Assembly (NCBI GenBank): GCA_903835185.1
Contig: CAILLX010000067.1
Location: forward strand, 58,256 to 122,255
Source of the DNA: an uncultured bacterium
GTDB taxonomy: Bacteria; Cyanobacteriota; Vampirovibrionia; Obscuribacterales; Obscuribacteraceae
DNA length: 64,000 nucleotides
Direction: 5' to 3'
In this document: in pieces, positions 1-9,436 of the stretch
How the letters are laid out: each line of letters begins with the position of its first letter
How positions within the stretch are numbered: the stretch's first letter is position 1
The notes under the pieces: generated by a model
The model's input: the letters and a program-made list of their open reading frames with translations, nothing else
Told to the model about the DNA's origin: nothing
Databases searched by the model: none
Made by a program: the position numbers and the translations under genes

Positions 1-2184
1 TGAAATGATCTCGGCAAAGGAGAGTTCTTTCCTTGCTGTGCGCAACGCATCCACACTGAGCTCCACCAGGGCAGTTTGGCAGCGTAAATTGAGCTTGTCT
101 GAGACAGCCGGGTGAATCTCTCCGAGATGTCCTAGCCTTACTGTGCAATCGCCTCGATCATATGTAATATTGGCACAACGACCTGGATGCAGGTAGGCAG
201 GAGAATTATCCGGACTGTCAAACCTGACCAGGTTGGCTTCTATGCCAAGTCTGGTTAACAGATTCTCTACTATCCCTTTGGCAATATAAAACTGGGCAGT
301 TGATTCGGCAGAGCGGTTTTGTTCCTGCCAGGTGGAAAGCGACTGAGCGCCGTAAATAGCTGTTGCTACGTGCAGCTCCTCGGCTACGCCGGTGTCTCTG
401 GCTGAAGATTGTCCATGCAGTTGATAAATTCTTCCCACTTCATAAAGCCAGATACTTTTCGCCCCTCTGTCCTGGTTATAAGCGACAGCTTTTATCAGTC
501 CGGGGAGCAAGCTTGATCTCAATGCCTGATGATCTGCAGACAGCGGGTTAAGTACATGTACAAGAGAGACATTGTCATCGGCAGGTGAGCCCAGCCCTAA
601 AGGATCGACTCCAGTTAAGCTTGATATGTAAGTTTCATTCAATCCACATGCCGACATCGCCTCACGAGTCAAGATTTCAGTGTCGTCAGGTCGGTCTGGA
701 GCAGCAGTATAAGCAGGCATAGAAATTGGCAGGCGATCATACCCCCAAAGCCTGCAAACCTCTTCAATCAGGTCAATCTCTCTGGTGACGTCACGCTGGC
801 GGAAGCTGGGGACCTGAACAGCTAAGAGGTCATCTCCTGTTTGCTTGCAGTTGAATTCAAGACGACCGAGCAGATGACTTACTTCATCGCCGCTCATATC
901 AATTTCAGTGAGGCGCTTCAGCTGAGAAAGGCGCAAAGCAACTTGCAACGGTCTTACTTCGTCGCTGCCACCATAAGTCAGGCGACCGGGACGTGCACCA
1001 CATATCTCAAACATGAGAACTGCAGCTCGGTCTGAGGCCCGACGCACACCGCAGACATCGACTCCACGCTCAAACTGCAAACTGCTCTCGCTTGAAAGAC
1101 CTAGCAGGCGACTTGCTCGCCTTACGCGCGATGGTTGAAAAGCTGCAGCTTCAAGCACTATATTTACTGTTTCGTCAGATATTTCGGAGTCTTTGCCTCC
1201 CATCACTCCAGCGACACCGAGTGGGCGCTGTGTGTCGGCGATAATGAGAGTTTCTTCGTTAAGCTCGCGTTCCCGGCCATCAATAGTGTCAACGCATTCG
1301 CCTGACCTTGCTCTGCGTACAACCATCTGGCGGCAGGAAAGCTTGGCAAGATCGTAGGCATGCAACGGTTGTCCCAGTTCATGCAAAACATAATTAGTAA
1401 TGTCAACTATGTTGTTTACTGAGCGAACACCTATTGCTTCCAGGCGTCTGGTCAGCCGCAACGGACTCGGACCGACTTTGGCTCCGGTAAGAACACGCAA
1501 ACTGAAGAAGGGGCAGTCTATATTGTTCTCAACTTCGATTTCAATAGACTCTGCGCTCTCGTCTATTTCTGGGAGCTGCCAGAGCGTTTTTTTTAGCGGA
1601 CAGTTGCACAAGGCAGCCACTTCGCGTGCCAACCCCAGTACCGACAGGGCGTCGCCTCTGTTAGAGCGACTGCCTACATGCAGGATATGATCAGGATAAA
1701 GGTGTAGGAGCTCTATAACGTCGCTTCCCAGGATGGCGCCCGGCTCGAGAATAAGAATACCTTCTGAATCAATACATGTGATACCAAGCTCACCAGGGGA
1801 GCAGAGCATACCGTTTGATTCAACACCGCGAATTTTTGTTGGTTTGATGACAAGTTCACTTCCGTCGTGCCGGTTGAGCACTACAGCTCCGGCCAGAGCT
1901 ATAGGCACACGCTGACCGACAGCTATATTGCCTGCACCGCAAACTATTTCGAGGGGATCTGAGTTGGTCTCAATTTTGACTTTGGCGAGTCTAATCTTGT
2001 TAGCATTTGGGTGCGGATTAATTTCGACAATCTCACCGACCTTAACTGGACCTGTGAGCTGGGACCCTACTTTCAGCACCTCTTCAACTTCAAAAGCGCC
2101 GGCAGTAAGCTTGTCGGCTACTTCGTAAGGGGTTAAAGAGCCGGTATCAACATAATCCTGCAACCAGTCAAATGAGAGCTTCAC
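1..2184 (-). CDS. pheT: Phenylalanyl-tRNA synthetase beta subunit, 3' end beyond the left edge of the window
   Basis: Open minus-strand frame from a GTG at 2184 (VKLSFDWLQDYVDTGSLTPYEVADKLTAGAFEVEEVLKVG...) to the window edge. Contains tRNA-binding domain and B3/B5-like motifs (GVESNGMLCS, RGDALSVLGLAREVAAL). Absent from the ORF track because its stop lies outside the window. Directly downstream of pheS. Confidence 0.93.
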   Translation of the reverse strand, partial: MKLSFDWLQDYVDTGSLTPYEVADKLTAGAFEVEEVLKVGSQLTGPVKVGEIVEINPHPNANKIRLAKVKIETNSDPLEIVCGAGNIAVGQRVPIALAGAVVLNRHDGSELVIKPTKIRGVESNGMLCSPGELGITCIDSEGILILEPGAILGSDVIELLHLYPDHILHVGSRSNRGDALSVLGLAREVAALCNCPLKKTLWQLPEIDESAESIEIEVENNIDCPFFSLRVLTGAKVGPSPLRLTRRLEAIGVRSVNNIVDITNYVLHELGQPLHAYDLAKLSCRQMVVRRARSGECVDTIDGRERELNEETLIIADTQRPLGVAGVMGGKDSEISDETVNIVLEAAAFQPSRVRRASRLLGLSSESSLQFERGVDVCGVRRASDRAAVLMFEICGARPGRLTYGGSDEVRPLQVALRLSQLKRLTEIDMSGDEVSHLLGRLEFNCKQTGDDLLAVQVPSFRQRDVTREIDLIEEVCRLWGYDRLPISMPAYTAAPDRPDDTEILTREAMSACGLNETYISSLTGVDPLGLGSPADDNVSLVHVLNPLSADHQALRSSLLPGLIKAVAYNQDRGAKSIWLYEVGRIYQLHGQSSARDTGVAEELHVATAIYGAQSLSTWQEQNRSAESTAQFYIAKGIVENLLTRLGIEANLVRFDSPDNSPAYLHPGRCANITYDRGDCTVRLGHLGEIHPAVSDKLNLRCQTALVELSVDALRTARKELSFAEIIS

Positions 2185-2217
2185 GAGTTATTTCCTCTGC
2201 CAGTGTAATTCCGCTTG

Positions 2218-3258
2218 TTAAAACTGCTGGAGGAAGCGAAGATCCGAACTGAAGAAATGACGGATGTCGTTGACTCCGTATTTGAGCATGGTCAGGCGGT
2301 CTATCCCCATGCCAAAAGCAAATCCGCTCCATTCCTCAGGATCTATGCCTACCCCGTTGAGAACGTTAGGATCGACCATGCCGCAGCCGAGAAGTTCGAG
2401 CCAACCTCTGTGTCCACAGGTTTTACAGCCACTGCCAAGACAAAACGGGCACTGACTGTCGAGCTCGGCTGAAGGCTCAGTGAAAGGGAAGAAATCAGGG
2501 CGAAAACGTGTTTTGAGTTGCTTGCCGAAGAAAAGGCGTATGAACTCGTTGAGACATCCCTTTAACTGTCCGAATGTGACGTTGCGATCAATCAAAAGAC
2601 CTTCGAATTGATGGAAAAGTGGATATTTGCGGGCGTTTACCTCTTCGTTACGGTAGACGCGCCCGGGCGATATAATCCTGACCGGCGGCTTTTGCTTTTC
2701 CATCACACGTATCTGGACTGTAGACGTCTGGCTGCGTAAAACAACCTGAGGACCGGCACTTGTATAAAAAGTATCTTGTTCGTCACGTGCTGGGTGGTCG
2801 GGTGGGGTGTTGAGAGCATCAAAGTTGTAATACTCTGTCTCCAGTTCAGGACCTTCTGCCAGTGTAAAACCCATGCCATAAAAAATATTGGTGATTTCTG
2901 TAGTGACAGCCGTTAACGGATGCACATGCCCGAGTGAGTGCCCTGATCCTGGCAGTGTGATGTCGATAGCTTCGGCGGCAAGGCGCTGATTTAGCTCGAT
3001 CTGGTAAAGTTCATTAAGGCGGGCTGACAGCGCGTTTACTATCCGTTCTTTGACGAGATTGGCTAACTCTCCAACTTGCGGGCGCTCCTCTTTGCTCAGG
3101 AGTCCAAGTCCACGTAGGACTGTTGTCAGTGTGCCCTTCTGTCCTAAGAACTCCAGGCGAAGTTCTTCAAGCTGTTGGCTGGATTGTGCCCGGGCAAGTG
3201 CTGCCACTGCCTCAGATTCCACCTGCTTGAGTTTTGTTTTCAGTTCGGCAACGCTCAC
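2218..3258 (-). CDS. pheS: Phenylalanyl-tRNA synthetase alpha subunit
   Basis: 346 aa; class II aaRS motifs (GHVHPLTAVTTEITNIFYGMGF, RIISPGRVYRNEEVNARKYPLFHQFEGLLID, GMGIDRLTMLKYGVNDIRHFF). Confidence 0.97.
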   Translation of the reverse strand: MSVAELKTKLKQVESEAVAALARAQSSQQLEELRLEFLGQKGTLTTVLRGLGLLSKEERPQVGELANLVKERIVNALSARLNELYQIELNQRLAAEAIDITLPGSGHSLGHVHPLTAVTTEITNIFYGMGFTLAEGPELETEYYNFDALNTPPDHPARDEQDTFYTSAGPQVVLRSQTSTVQIRVMEKQKPPVRIISPGRVYRNEEVNARKYPLFHQFEGLLIDRNVTFGQLKGCLNEFIRLFFGKQLKTRFRPDFFPFTEPSAELDSQCPFCLGSGCKTCGHRGWLELLGCGMVDPNVLNGVGIDPEEWSGFAFGMGIDRLTMLKYGVNDIRHFFSSDLRFLQQF

Positions 3259-3387
3259 TTAGAGCACTCCTCCCAAATTTAATGCACCTATTAACACTAC
3301 CAGATGCATAGAACTTTACACCGGAGCCCGCCTCTGCTTTGCGATTTGCAAAGGTAAAATATCTAAGGTTATAGAGAGGGTACCCGC

Positions 3388-3864
3388 TTGGCTAAACAGC
3401 GGATAAAGAGACAACATGGCTCTACCATACCGACCACCCGTGTTTCAGTGGTTGTGGTGAGTGATGACAGGCAGATCCTTCTGGTCAGGCACAGGAAGGG
3501 CAATCGCCGCTCCTGGGTCTTGCCAGGCGGGAGGCTAGAGTATGGTGAAACTTTTGGCGAATGTGCTATCAGGGAGATTAAAGAAGAAACAGGTCTTGAT
3601 ATTGAAGTGGAGAAGTTTCTTTTTTTGTCAGAGGCGCTTGCTCCTGATCGCTCACGTCATATAATCAATGTTTACTTAAAAGGACGGATTGTAGGAGGTA
3701 TTATGCGCATCGGTAATGAACCGGTGTTAGCAGGTGTTGATTTCGTTCCGGCAAGTGATCTCGAGACAAGAGAGATCTTCCCACCTATAGGGAAAAGGAT
3801 TCTTGAAGCGATTGCTAACGGATTTAGCGGTGGAATTCAATATCTTGGCAACCTCCGGGTGTGA
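3388..3864 (+). CDS. NUDIX hydrolase
   Basis: NUDIX box GGRLEYGETFGECAIREIKEETGLDI; TTG start. Confidence 0.9.
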   Translation: MAKQRIKRQHGSTIPTTRVSVVVVSDDRQILLVRHRKGNRRSWVLPGGRLEYGETFGECAIREIKEETGLDIEVEKFLFLSEALAPDRSRHIINVYLKGRIVGGIMRIGNEPVLAGVDFVPASDLETREIFPPIGKRILEAIANGFSGGIQYLGNLRV

Positions 3865-3938
3865 GCCGGTCCATGTTTAAGTCAAGCGCTTGATGTTATG
3901 TTGACATTGAGCTTGTTAGAGAGCAGAGGAGAAAGGTT

Positions 3939-4082
3939 ATGGCGCAGCAAAAAGGGGTTAAGAGAGCGGTTAAGGTTCTCAAGCGTAAGCAAAAGAAGGC
4001 TGAACAGGCAAAAGTAGCCGGTATTAAGCGGGGGTCCCGCCAGGCTGAAGTCAAGCAGCAAGAAGAAGCAAAAGATAAATAA
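3939..4082 (+). CDS. Small basic protein (47 aa), unknown function
   Basis: ATG preceded by gaggagaaaggtt; translation MAQQKGVKRAVKVLKRKQKKAEQAKVAGIKRGSRQAEVKQQEEAKDK, stop TAA. Below the ORF-track cutoff. Confidence 0.55.
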   Translation: MAQQKGVKRAVKVLKRKQKKAEQAKVAGIKRGSRQAEVKQQEEAKDK

Positions 4083-4150
4083 GCAAAACATCCCCAGGCA
4101 ACGGCAGACTGTCAGGAGAAGCTGTCGCTGTTGCTTGTGCAGTTAATTGA

Positions 4151-5458
4151 TTAGAGGTCTTCTCCGAAGGAGAAGGCTACTCCAGCTATGATCACTTCGC
4201 AGCCTGATGTGGCCCCTGCTTCGAGTAGCGCTTCGAATAAGCCCATGGCTTTCAAAACATGACGCATATGATAGAGAGACTCTGGATCACGCATGTCTGT
4301 TACATCGACCAGTCGGTTTATTCTTTCTCCGCTGACAGAAAAAACCTTCTTGTGGCGCTGGATGGTAAAGCCTGAGTCGACATGCTCTCGTGCTATAGGA
4401 TCTTCAGCAACCTCGTACAGGCGGATGTGTGGTTGCAATACAGCCAGGCTTTCTAAAATCTGATTGGTGAGCTTATCCAGTCCCGCCCTGGTAGCGCACG
4501 AAATCATATATGGTCTTGCAGCTATCCCGGCTGAGTTGCATGGAAACAGGAAGAGATTATCCTTGTCCAGCTGTGCCAGTCTTTCTTCAGCCACAGCTGG
4601 GGTGAGAAGATCAACTTTGTTGAGGACAAGAATCTGCGGTAAAGAAGCTAAGTTGTTGCTGTAGGCGCTCAGTTCCTGGTTAACAGTTTTTATATTCTCT
4701 TCCAGGTCAGGGTCGCAGATGTCTGCCAGATGGATTAAAAGTCTTGTTCGTTCAATATGACGCAGGAACTTATGACCGAGTCCGATACCCTGAGAGGCTC
4801 CTTTGACAAGACCAGGGATGTCTGCCATTACATACCCATCTCCATCTGGCTTCTTGACGACGCCCAGGTTGGGAACCAGTGTAGAGAAAGGGTAGTCTGC
4901 AATTTTAGGACGTGCAGCTGTGAGTACTGAGAGAAGCGTTGATTTGCCTGCGTTTGGCATGCCTATTAAGCCGACATCTGCCAGCAACTTGAGCTCCAGC
5001 TCTAGCTTGCGTTCTATACCAGGCTGCCCTGGCTCGCAGTAGTGCGGAGCACGTCTCGTTGGCGAGGACAGTTTGGCGTTGCCGCGACCACCCTGTCCAC
5101 CTTCAGCCACGAGAACCTTATCTCCTGGTGCAATTAGATCGGCTATGACGTTGCCTGTTTCCCTGTCTGTGGCTACAGTCCCGACAGGAACCTTAATGAT
5201 CAAATTTTCTCCCTGGCGTCCATATTTGTTCTTTGAGCCGCCACGGACTCCTGGGGAAGCCTCAAACTTCGACTTGTAGCGGAAGTCAAGAAGTGTGCTG
5301 ATATTATTGTCTGCCTGGAGATAGACGTCTCCACCGTCTCCACCGTCCCCACCGGCCGGTCCGCCTAGCGGCTCGTATTTTTCGCGCCGCCATGCCACTA
5401 TCCCGTTGCCGCCATCACCGGAACGGATAGAAATTATTACTTGGTCTACAAAAGTCAT
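4151..5458 (-). CDS. obg: GTPase Obg/CgtA
   Basis: N-terminal glycine-rich OBG fold (FVDQVIISIRSGDGGNGIVAWRREKYEPLGGPAGGDGGDGGDV), G1 GMPNAGKST, NKVD motif, C-terminal OCT-like domain. Confidence 0.96.
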   Translation of the reverse strand: MTFVDQVIISIRSGDGGNGIVAWRREKYEPLGGPAGGDGGDGGDVYLQADNNISTLLDFRYKSKFEASPGVRGGSKNKYGRQGENLIIKVPVGTVATDRETGNVIADLIAPGDKVLVAEGGQGGRGNAKLSSPTRRAPHYCEPGQPGIERKLELELKLLADVGLIGMPNAGKSTLLSVLTAARPKIADYPFSTLVPNLGVVKKPDGDGYVMADIPGLVKGASQGIGLGHKFLRHIERTRLLIHLADICDPDLEENIKTVNQELSAYSNNLASLPQILVLNKVDLLTPAVAEERLAQLDKDNLFLFPCNSAGIAARPYMISCATRAGLDKLTNQILESLAVLQPHIRLYEVAEDPIAREHVDSGFTIQRHKKVFSVSGERINRLVDVTDMRDPESLYHMRHVLKAMGLFEALLEAGATSGCEVIIAGVAFSFGEDL

Positions 5459-5605
5459 CTTTGCTGATTATTGGGAAGCATGGAGTGGAGTATAACGAGC
5501 AGGAAGCTCTGTTGTCGACAGATAGTGAGCAGGCATCGCCTTTGGTTCACAATATTTACTCTGTAGCTGCGACCTGGCGGCAGAGAAGAAGGAAAAAACT
5601 ACAAC

Positions 5606-5698
5606 CTTGCCAAGTGGCAAGTATAGACTATTAACTAGATTAGTTATATAAGTAATGATAGTTAATATTATAGATATAGTTGATCTATATAACTTGGC
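5606..5698. promoter_or_regulatory. AT-rich intergenic region with inverted repeats, between obg (-) and the PC4-like gene (+)
   Basis: Palindrome CTTGCCA-AG-TGGCAAG (5606-5621); GCCAAGT (5609-5615) is complementary to ACTTGGC (5692-5698); the sequence between is AT-rich. Confidence 0.35.
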
Positions 5699-5732
5699 GA
5701 TTTGAAAAACGAAAAAAACGGGAGGGAAGTCC

Positions 5733-5945
5733 TTGGAAGAGCAGATTACTGTACATGAGAAAGCCCGGGGCGAAACTATCAAGGTTTATGTAGGCGAGTA
5801 TAGAGGTACCAAGTACCTGCATATTCGTGAGTGGTATCTCGATAAAGATCAGTCCGAAAAACCGACCAAGAAGGGTGTTGCCATTCCGGTTGATAAGGTT
5901 GAAGTGCTTCGCGAAGCGCTTGATCAACTTTTACCGAAGTCATAA
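5733..5945 (+). CDS. PC4/p15-like single-stranded-DNA-binding transcriptional coactivator family protein
   Basis: 70 aa MEEQITVHEKARGETIKVYVGEYRGTKYLHIREWYLDKDQSEKPTKKGVAIPVDKVEVLREALDQLLPKS matches the PC4 (p15) fold pattern; TTG start after ggaggg. Confidence 0.8.
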   Translation: MEEQITVHEKARGETIKVYVGEYRGTKYLHIREWYLDKDQSEKPTKKGVAIPVDKVEVLREALDQLLPKS

Positions 5946-5961
5946 TTCAAGGAAAGTGCTC

Positions 5962-6849
5962 TTGGGGCGTCTCTCTCCGGGCAGCCATAACTGGCTCGCT
6001 GGAATCTTTTTTGCTTCCCTTTCTCTTGCTGGCTTGTTTGAGCCAGCAAGAGCTGCTATCAGCGTATCCAACGAAAATCCAAAGCAAGGACAAACTGTAG
6101 AGGTGTCGCTGCCGCGCAAAGAGCAGATTGACTCAGCTGTGAGTGCAGCTGATCTTCCAACTTTGCAGTTTAACGAACGCAGTTATCAGCTTTTTCCTGC
6201 TAAAGAAAGCAACGGCGTTCAGTCATGTCAGTGGCGTGTCTTATTGTCCATCCCGGCAGACCTACCGCCTGGTACATATGTTTTTTCAACCGGCGATGGA
6301 AAGAAACAGATCAACGTTGTTGACGGTAACTTCCCGCTGCAGAAAATAAGGTTGCCAAAAGGGAAGGACACTTTTGAGGCTTCGCCAGGAGAAGAGGAAG
6401 CAGTCGACCGTGCCAAAGAGTTACTGTCGCCGGAGAGGCTGTGGCGGAAACATTTTGACCTGCCCTCTGCTGCTCGTATCTCTGCTGGCTTCGGTATCAA
6501 AAGGGTAGTAAATGGCAAGCTGCTGCCTGACTACACTCACTCTGGAGTCGATTTTGCAGCACAGCTAGGTTCGCCTGTAAGAACATGCGCTCCTGGTGTC
6601 GTTGTATTGATAGGCCGCAATTGGAAGCTGCATGGAAACCTGATTGCTATCGACCACGGGCAGGGTGTGGTCTCCTTCTACATACATTTGAGCAAAATCC
6701 TGGTGAAAAAAGGTGATGAGGTAAAGTCAGGGCAGATGATTGGTCAGGTCGGACACAGCGGTCGAGCTAACGGTCCACATCTGCACTTCAGCCTTTATGT
6801 CAATCAGGTAGCCACCAATCCGTGCGATTGGTTCAAGCAGCTTTTCTAA
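5962..6849 (+). CDS. Secreted M23-family metallopeptidase (LytM-like)
   Basis: Signal-peptide-like N-terminus (LAGIFFASLSLAGLFEPARA) and M23 motifs (HSGVDFAAQLGSPV, GPHLHFSLYVN). Start placed at TTG 5962; the ORF-track start at 5827 overlaps the upstream gene. Confidence 0.88.
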   Translation: MGRLSPGSHNWLAGIFFASLSLAGLFEPARAAISVSNENPKQGQTVEVSLPRKEQIDSAVSAADLPTLQFNERSYQLFPAKESNGVQSCQWRVLLSIPADLPPGTYVFSTGDGKKQINVVDGNFPLQKIRLPKGKDTFEASPGEEEAVDRAKELLSPERLWRKHFDLPSAARISAGFGIKRVVNGKLLPDYTHSGVDFAAQLGSPVRTCAPGVVVLIGRNWKLHGNLIAIDHGQGVVSFYIHLSKILVKKGDEVKSGQMIGQVGHSGRANGPHLHFSLYVNQVATNPCDWFKQLF

Positions 6850-7038
6850 AGCTGTCAGATTACTGTCAGGAGACATTGCTTCTGGAGATGGCGGCTCAGT
6901 GCCACCACAACGTTCACTCCCTCTCTCCTTATATATGGAAGTAAAACAGACTGCTGCACTGATGCGACTTGCTTGACTGCTGAGTGCCGATAGCGCTTTC
7001 GAGCAAACTTGAGTCAGGCGCATTTTATTGACAAAAAT

Positions 7039-7061
7039 GGAGCGGCCACTAGGGCCGCTCC
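7039..7061 (-). terminator. Intrinsic terminator for the minus-strand sepF unit
   Basis: GGAGCGGCC-ACTAG-GGCCGCTCC (9 bp stem). On the minus strand it is followed by ATTTTTGTCA. Confidence 0.75.
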
Positions 7062-7091
7062 TCGCCGTGGGGCAATGCTAATGTCTAAACG

Positions 7092-7598
7092 CTACGAAGT
7101 TTGAGTTTTGCTCCAGAATGCTTCTTTAATCGCTCTTGAAGAGTTGGACTCAGAGCTGATAACTACTGTCGCGGGAGCAAAAAGAAACACACCTTCGCCT
7201 ATGCGCTGTTGATGTCCGTCAACGGCGTGAGTCGCTCCGGAAAGGAAGTCGACAACCCGCTGAGAACCTTCATTATCCAAAAGATGGAGATTTAGCAATA
7301 CGGACTTGCGCCCGCGAAGATGTTCCACGATATCCATTACTTCGTCAAACGCTCTCGGTTCAATTACCAGGACTTCGCTTGATGGCTGAGCGCTTGGATG
7401 ATCAACAACCTTGGGTCCCAGGGTGCTAACATTCGAGCGAACAGATTTAAGCGACTCGATCGGGGCGTTATCAAGAGCCAGCTGCCCATTGGTGGCATAC
7501 ACGGTGTCACCTGTCTCAAACAGGTCTTCAAAATCTTCCTGGTCATAATTGTCAGATGGACCAAACCAGAAGCTCTTAAACTTTTGAACTATGCTCAC
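7092..7598 (-). CDS. sepF: Cell division protein SepF
   Basis: 168 aa with SepF C-terminal domain (VLVIEPRAFDEVMDIVEHLRGRKSVLLNLHLLDNEGSQRVVDFLSGATHAVDGHQQRIGEGVFLFAPATVVI); next to yggS, as commonly seen. Confidence 0.92.
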   Translation of the reverse strand: MSIVQKFKSFWFGPSDNYDQEDFEDLFETGDTVYATNGQLALDNAPIESLKSVRSNVSTLGPKVVDHPSAQPSSEVLVIEPRAFDEVMDIVEHLRGRKSVLLNLHLLDNEGSQRVVDFLSGATHAVDGHQQRIGEGVFLFAPATVVISSESNSSRAIKEAFWSKTQTS

Positions 7599-7679
7599 AA
7601 CCTTCCTCCTTACCTCAACTTGTTCCTAACCTTTTCCTCTTCACAACACGAAAAAAAACTTTATTGTCCCACGATGGTA

Positions 7680-8339
7680 CTAACTTCCGAAAATGGCCTG
7701 CCCAAGCCGCACCATAGTGGCACCGCAATTGACAGCTTCTTTCCAGTCCTGGGACATCCCCATTGAAAGCTCTTTCAGTTCGACACCAAAAGTTGCTCTC
7801 AAGTCATCACGCAGCAACCGCAGCCCATCAAAACAGCTGCTCCAGACACAAGGATCGCAGCTGAGCGGCGTGATTGTCATCAGCCCATTCACTGTGATCC
7901 CATTCAGAGCTGCAATGGTTGGGAAACATTCCCGCAGCTCATCAGGGCTAAATCCCGACTTGCTCGGGTCATTCAAAATTTTGACCTGTAGCAATACAGG
8001 CTGTACTATGCCAAGCAACTCGGCTGTTTTTGCTATTTCTTGCGCCAGTTTCAGCGAATCTACAGAGTGGATTAATGAGAAACGTCCGACCGCTTTTTTG
8101 ACTTTGTTGGTCTGAAGGTGTCCGATGAAGTGCCAGTTGATTTGCGTGCCACAAGAGTCTGCTAGTGACTGCTGCTTCTCCAGCGCGTCAGCTATCTTGC
8201 TTTCACCAAACTCGGTGACACCAGAGGCGAACGCTTCCTTAACGCTTTGGGCGCCAACATATTTGCTCACAGCAATAAGCTTCACCGGACGCTCTCCGAT
8301 GCCCTCTCTAATCCGGGCCAGGTTATCTGCCACACTCAT
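7680..8339 (-). CDS. yggS: PLP-binding YggS/PROSC family protein
   Basis: 219 aa; LIAVSKYVGAQSVKEAF..FGESKIADALEK..WHFIGHLQTNKVK..LSMGMSQDWKEAVNCGATMVRLGQAIFG. Confidence 0.93.
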   Translation of the reverse strand: MSVADNLARIREGIGERPVKLIAVSKYVGAQSVKEAFASGVTEFGESKIADALEKQQSLADSCGTQINWHFIGHLQTNKVKKAVGRFSLIHSVDSLKLAQEIAKTAELLGIVQPVLLQVKILNDPSKSGFSPDELRECFPTIAALNGITVNGLMTITPLSCDPCVWSSCFDGLRLLRDDLRATFGVELKELSMGMSQDWKEAVNCGATMVRLGQAIFGS

Positions 8340-8533
8340 GCCCTTCTAGCGTAAGAGGCGCTCTCCAATGATCGTCAGATCAACACCTACTATAAGACTT
8401 TGAAATGGTTGATTTGTCAAGTCTCTGATACCACTTTCTTTCTCTTGCTGCCGGTTATCTTCAGCTAAAGAGCCGTGCAGGTATGGCGTTTGCATATCTA
8501 AATGTCATTCGAAAGTGCCATCATGTCTGAACT

Positions 8534-9328
8534 CTATTCGTCGGACAGTATGTATATCGCTTGGGCTAGAGCTAAGATTGCTGCTGTTTCGCTGCGCATA
8601 ATCCTCGGACCGAGCGTGACCGGAGTGACACCACAGGCGATAGCCAGTTCAATCTCTTCAGGAGTGAAGCCTCCTTCCGGTCCGATGGCAATGAATACAC
8701 TTTGCGGTGGCAGCAGACTGGCGCGCAGATTGTTCAAGAGGCAGCTTGAACGTGGAGCTTCCCTTCGTTCGGCACAGATCAACCGTGCATCGGCAGCTAT
8801 TGAGCCGGTGGACAGTTCAGCCATCAGTTGGCTGAACTGAGTCGGTTTTGTGATAGTTGGAATTGATGCTCGTTCGCATTGCTCAGCTGACTCGCGCATG
8901 ATCGATTGCCAGCGCGCCAGCTTGGTTCCAAAATCGTCTGGCTTGACGACGCTTCGCTGGCAGATAAGCGGTATGACAGTGGTAACTCCCAATTCGGTTT
9001 GTTTCTCCAGGCTCCACTCAAAGCGGCCTCCTCTCAAAAGAGGTAGAGCTACTGTCACCGCCACTACAGGGTCTCCACTGGCCGCGTCCTGCTTGATTAT
9101 GGTAGCTTCAATAGATTTGCCTGCCAGGTCGGCAAGCGAGCACCAGTAAAGTTTGCCTTGACCATCAAGGGCGATGATCTGGTCGCCACGCTTGAGTCTC
9201 AAAACGTTTTTTATCTGTGAAACTAATGAGCGATCAGTAATCATGATTTTGCCGCCGGCGAGATCTATCGAATCGGCAGCTAAGAAGAAGCGGTGCAAGT
9301 TCATTGTCATCAAGCCTGAAACAGTCAC
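8534..9328 (-). CDS. rsmE: 16S rRNA m3U1498 methyltransferase
   Basis: SPOUT motifs IAIGPEGGFTPEEIELAIACGVTPVTLGPRIMRSETAAILAL. Confidence 0.93.
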   Translation of the reverse strand: MTVSGLMTMNLHRFFLAADSIDLAGGKIMITDRSLVSQIKNVLRLKRGDQIIALDGQGKLYWCSLADLAGKSIEATIIKQDAASGDPVVAVTVALPLLRGGRFEWSLEKQTELGVTTVIPLICQRSVVKPDDFGTKLARWQSIMRESAEQCERASIPTITKPTQFSQLMAELSTGSIAADARLICAERREAPRSSCLLNNLRASLLPPQSVFIAIGPEGGFTPEEIELAIACGVTPVTLGPRIMRSETAAILALAQAIYILSDE

Positions 9329-9436
9329 GGTGCTATAATCAACACCTCGTCATTCTATGTGATTTTTTTTACTGATCTGCTCTTTACAAACTCTGCCGTA
9401 ACACCTGGCATTGTGTCAAGGTAAAGCTGGCAGAGT

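Noticed and set aside
1400-2128. Several plus-strand ORFs in the first 2.2 kb
   Set aside because: All antisense to pheT, which reads continuously on the minus strand.
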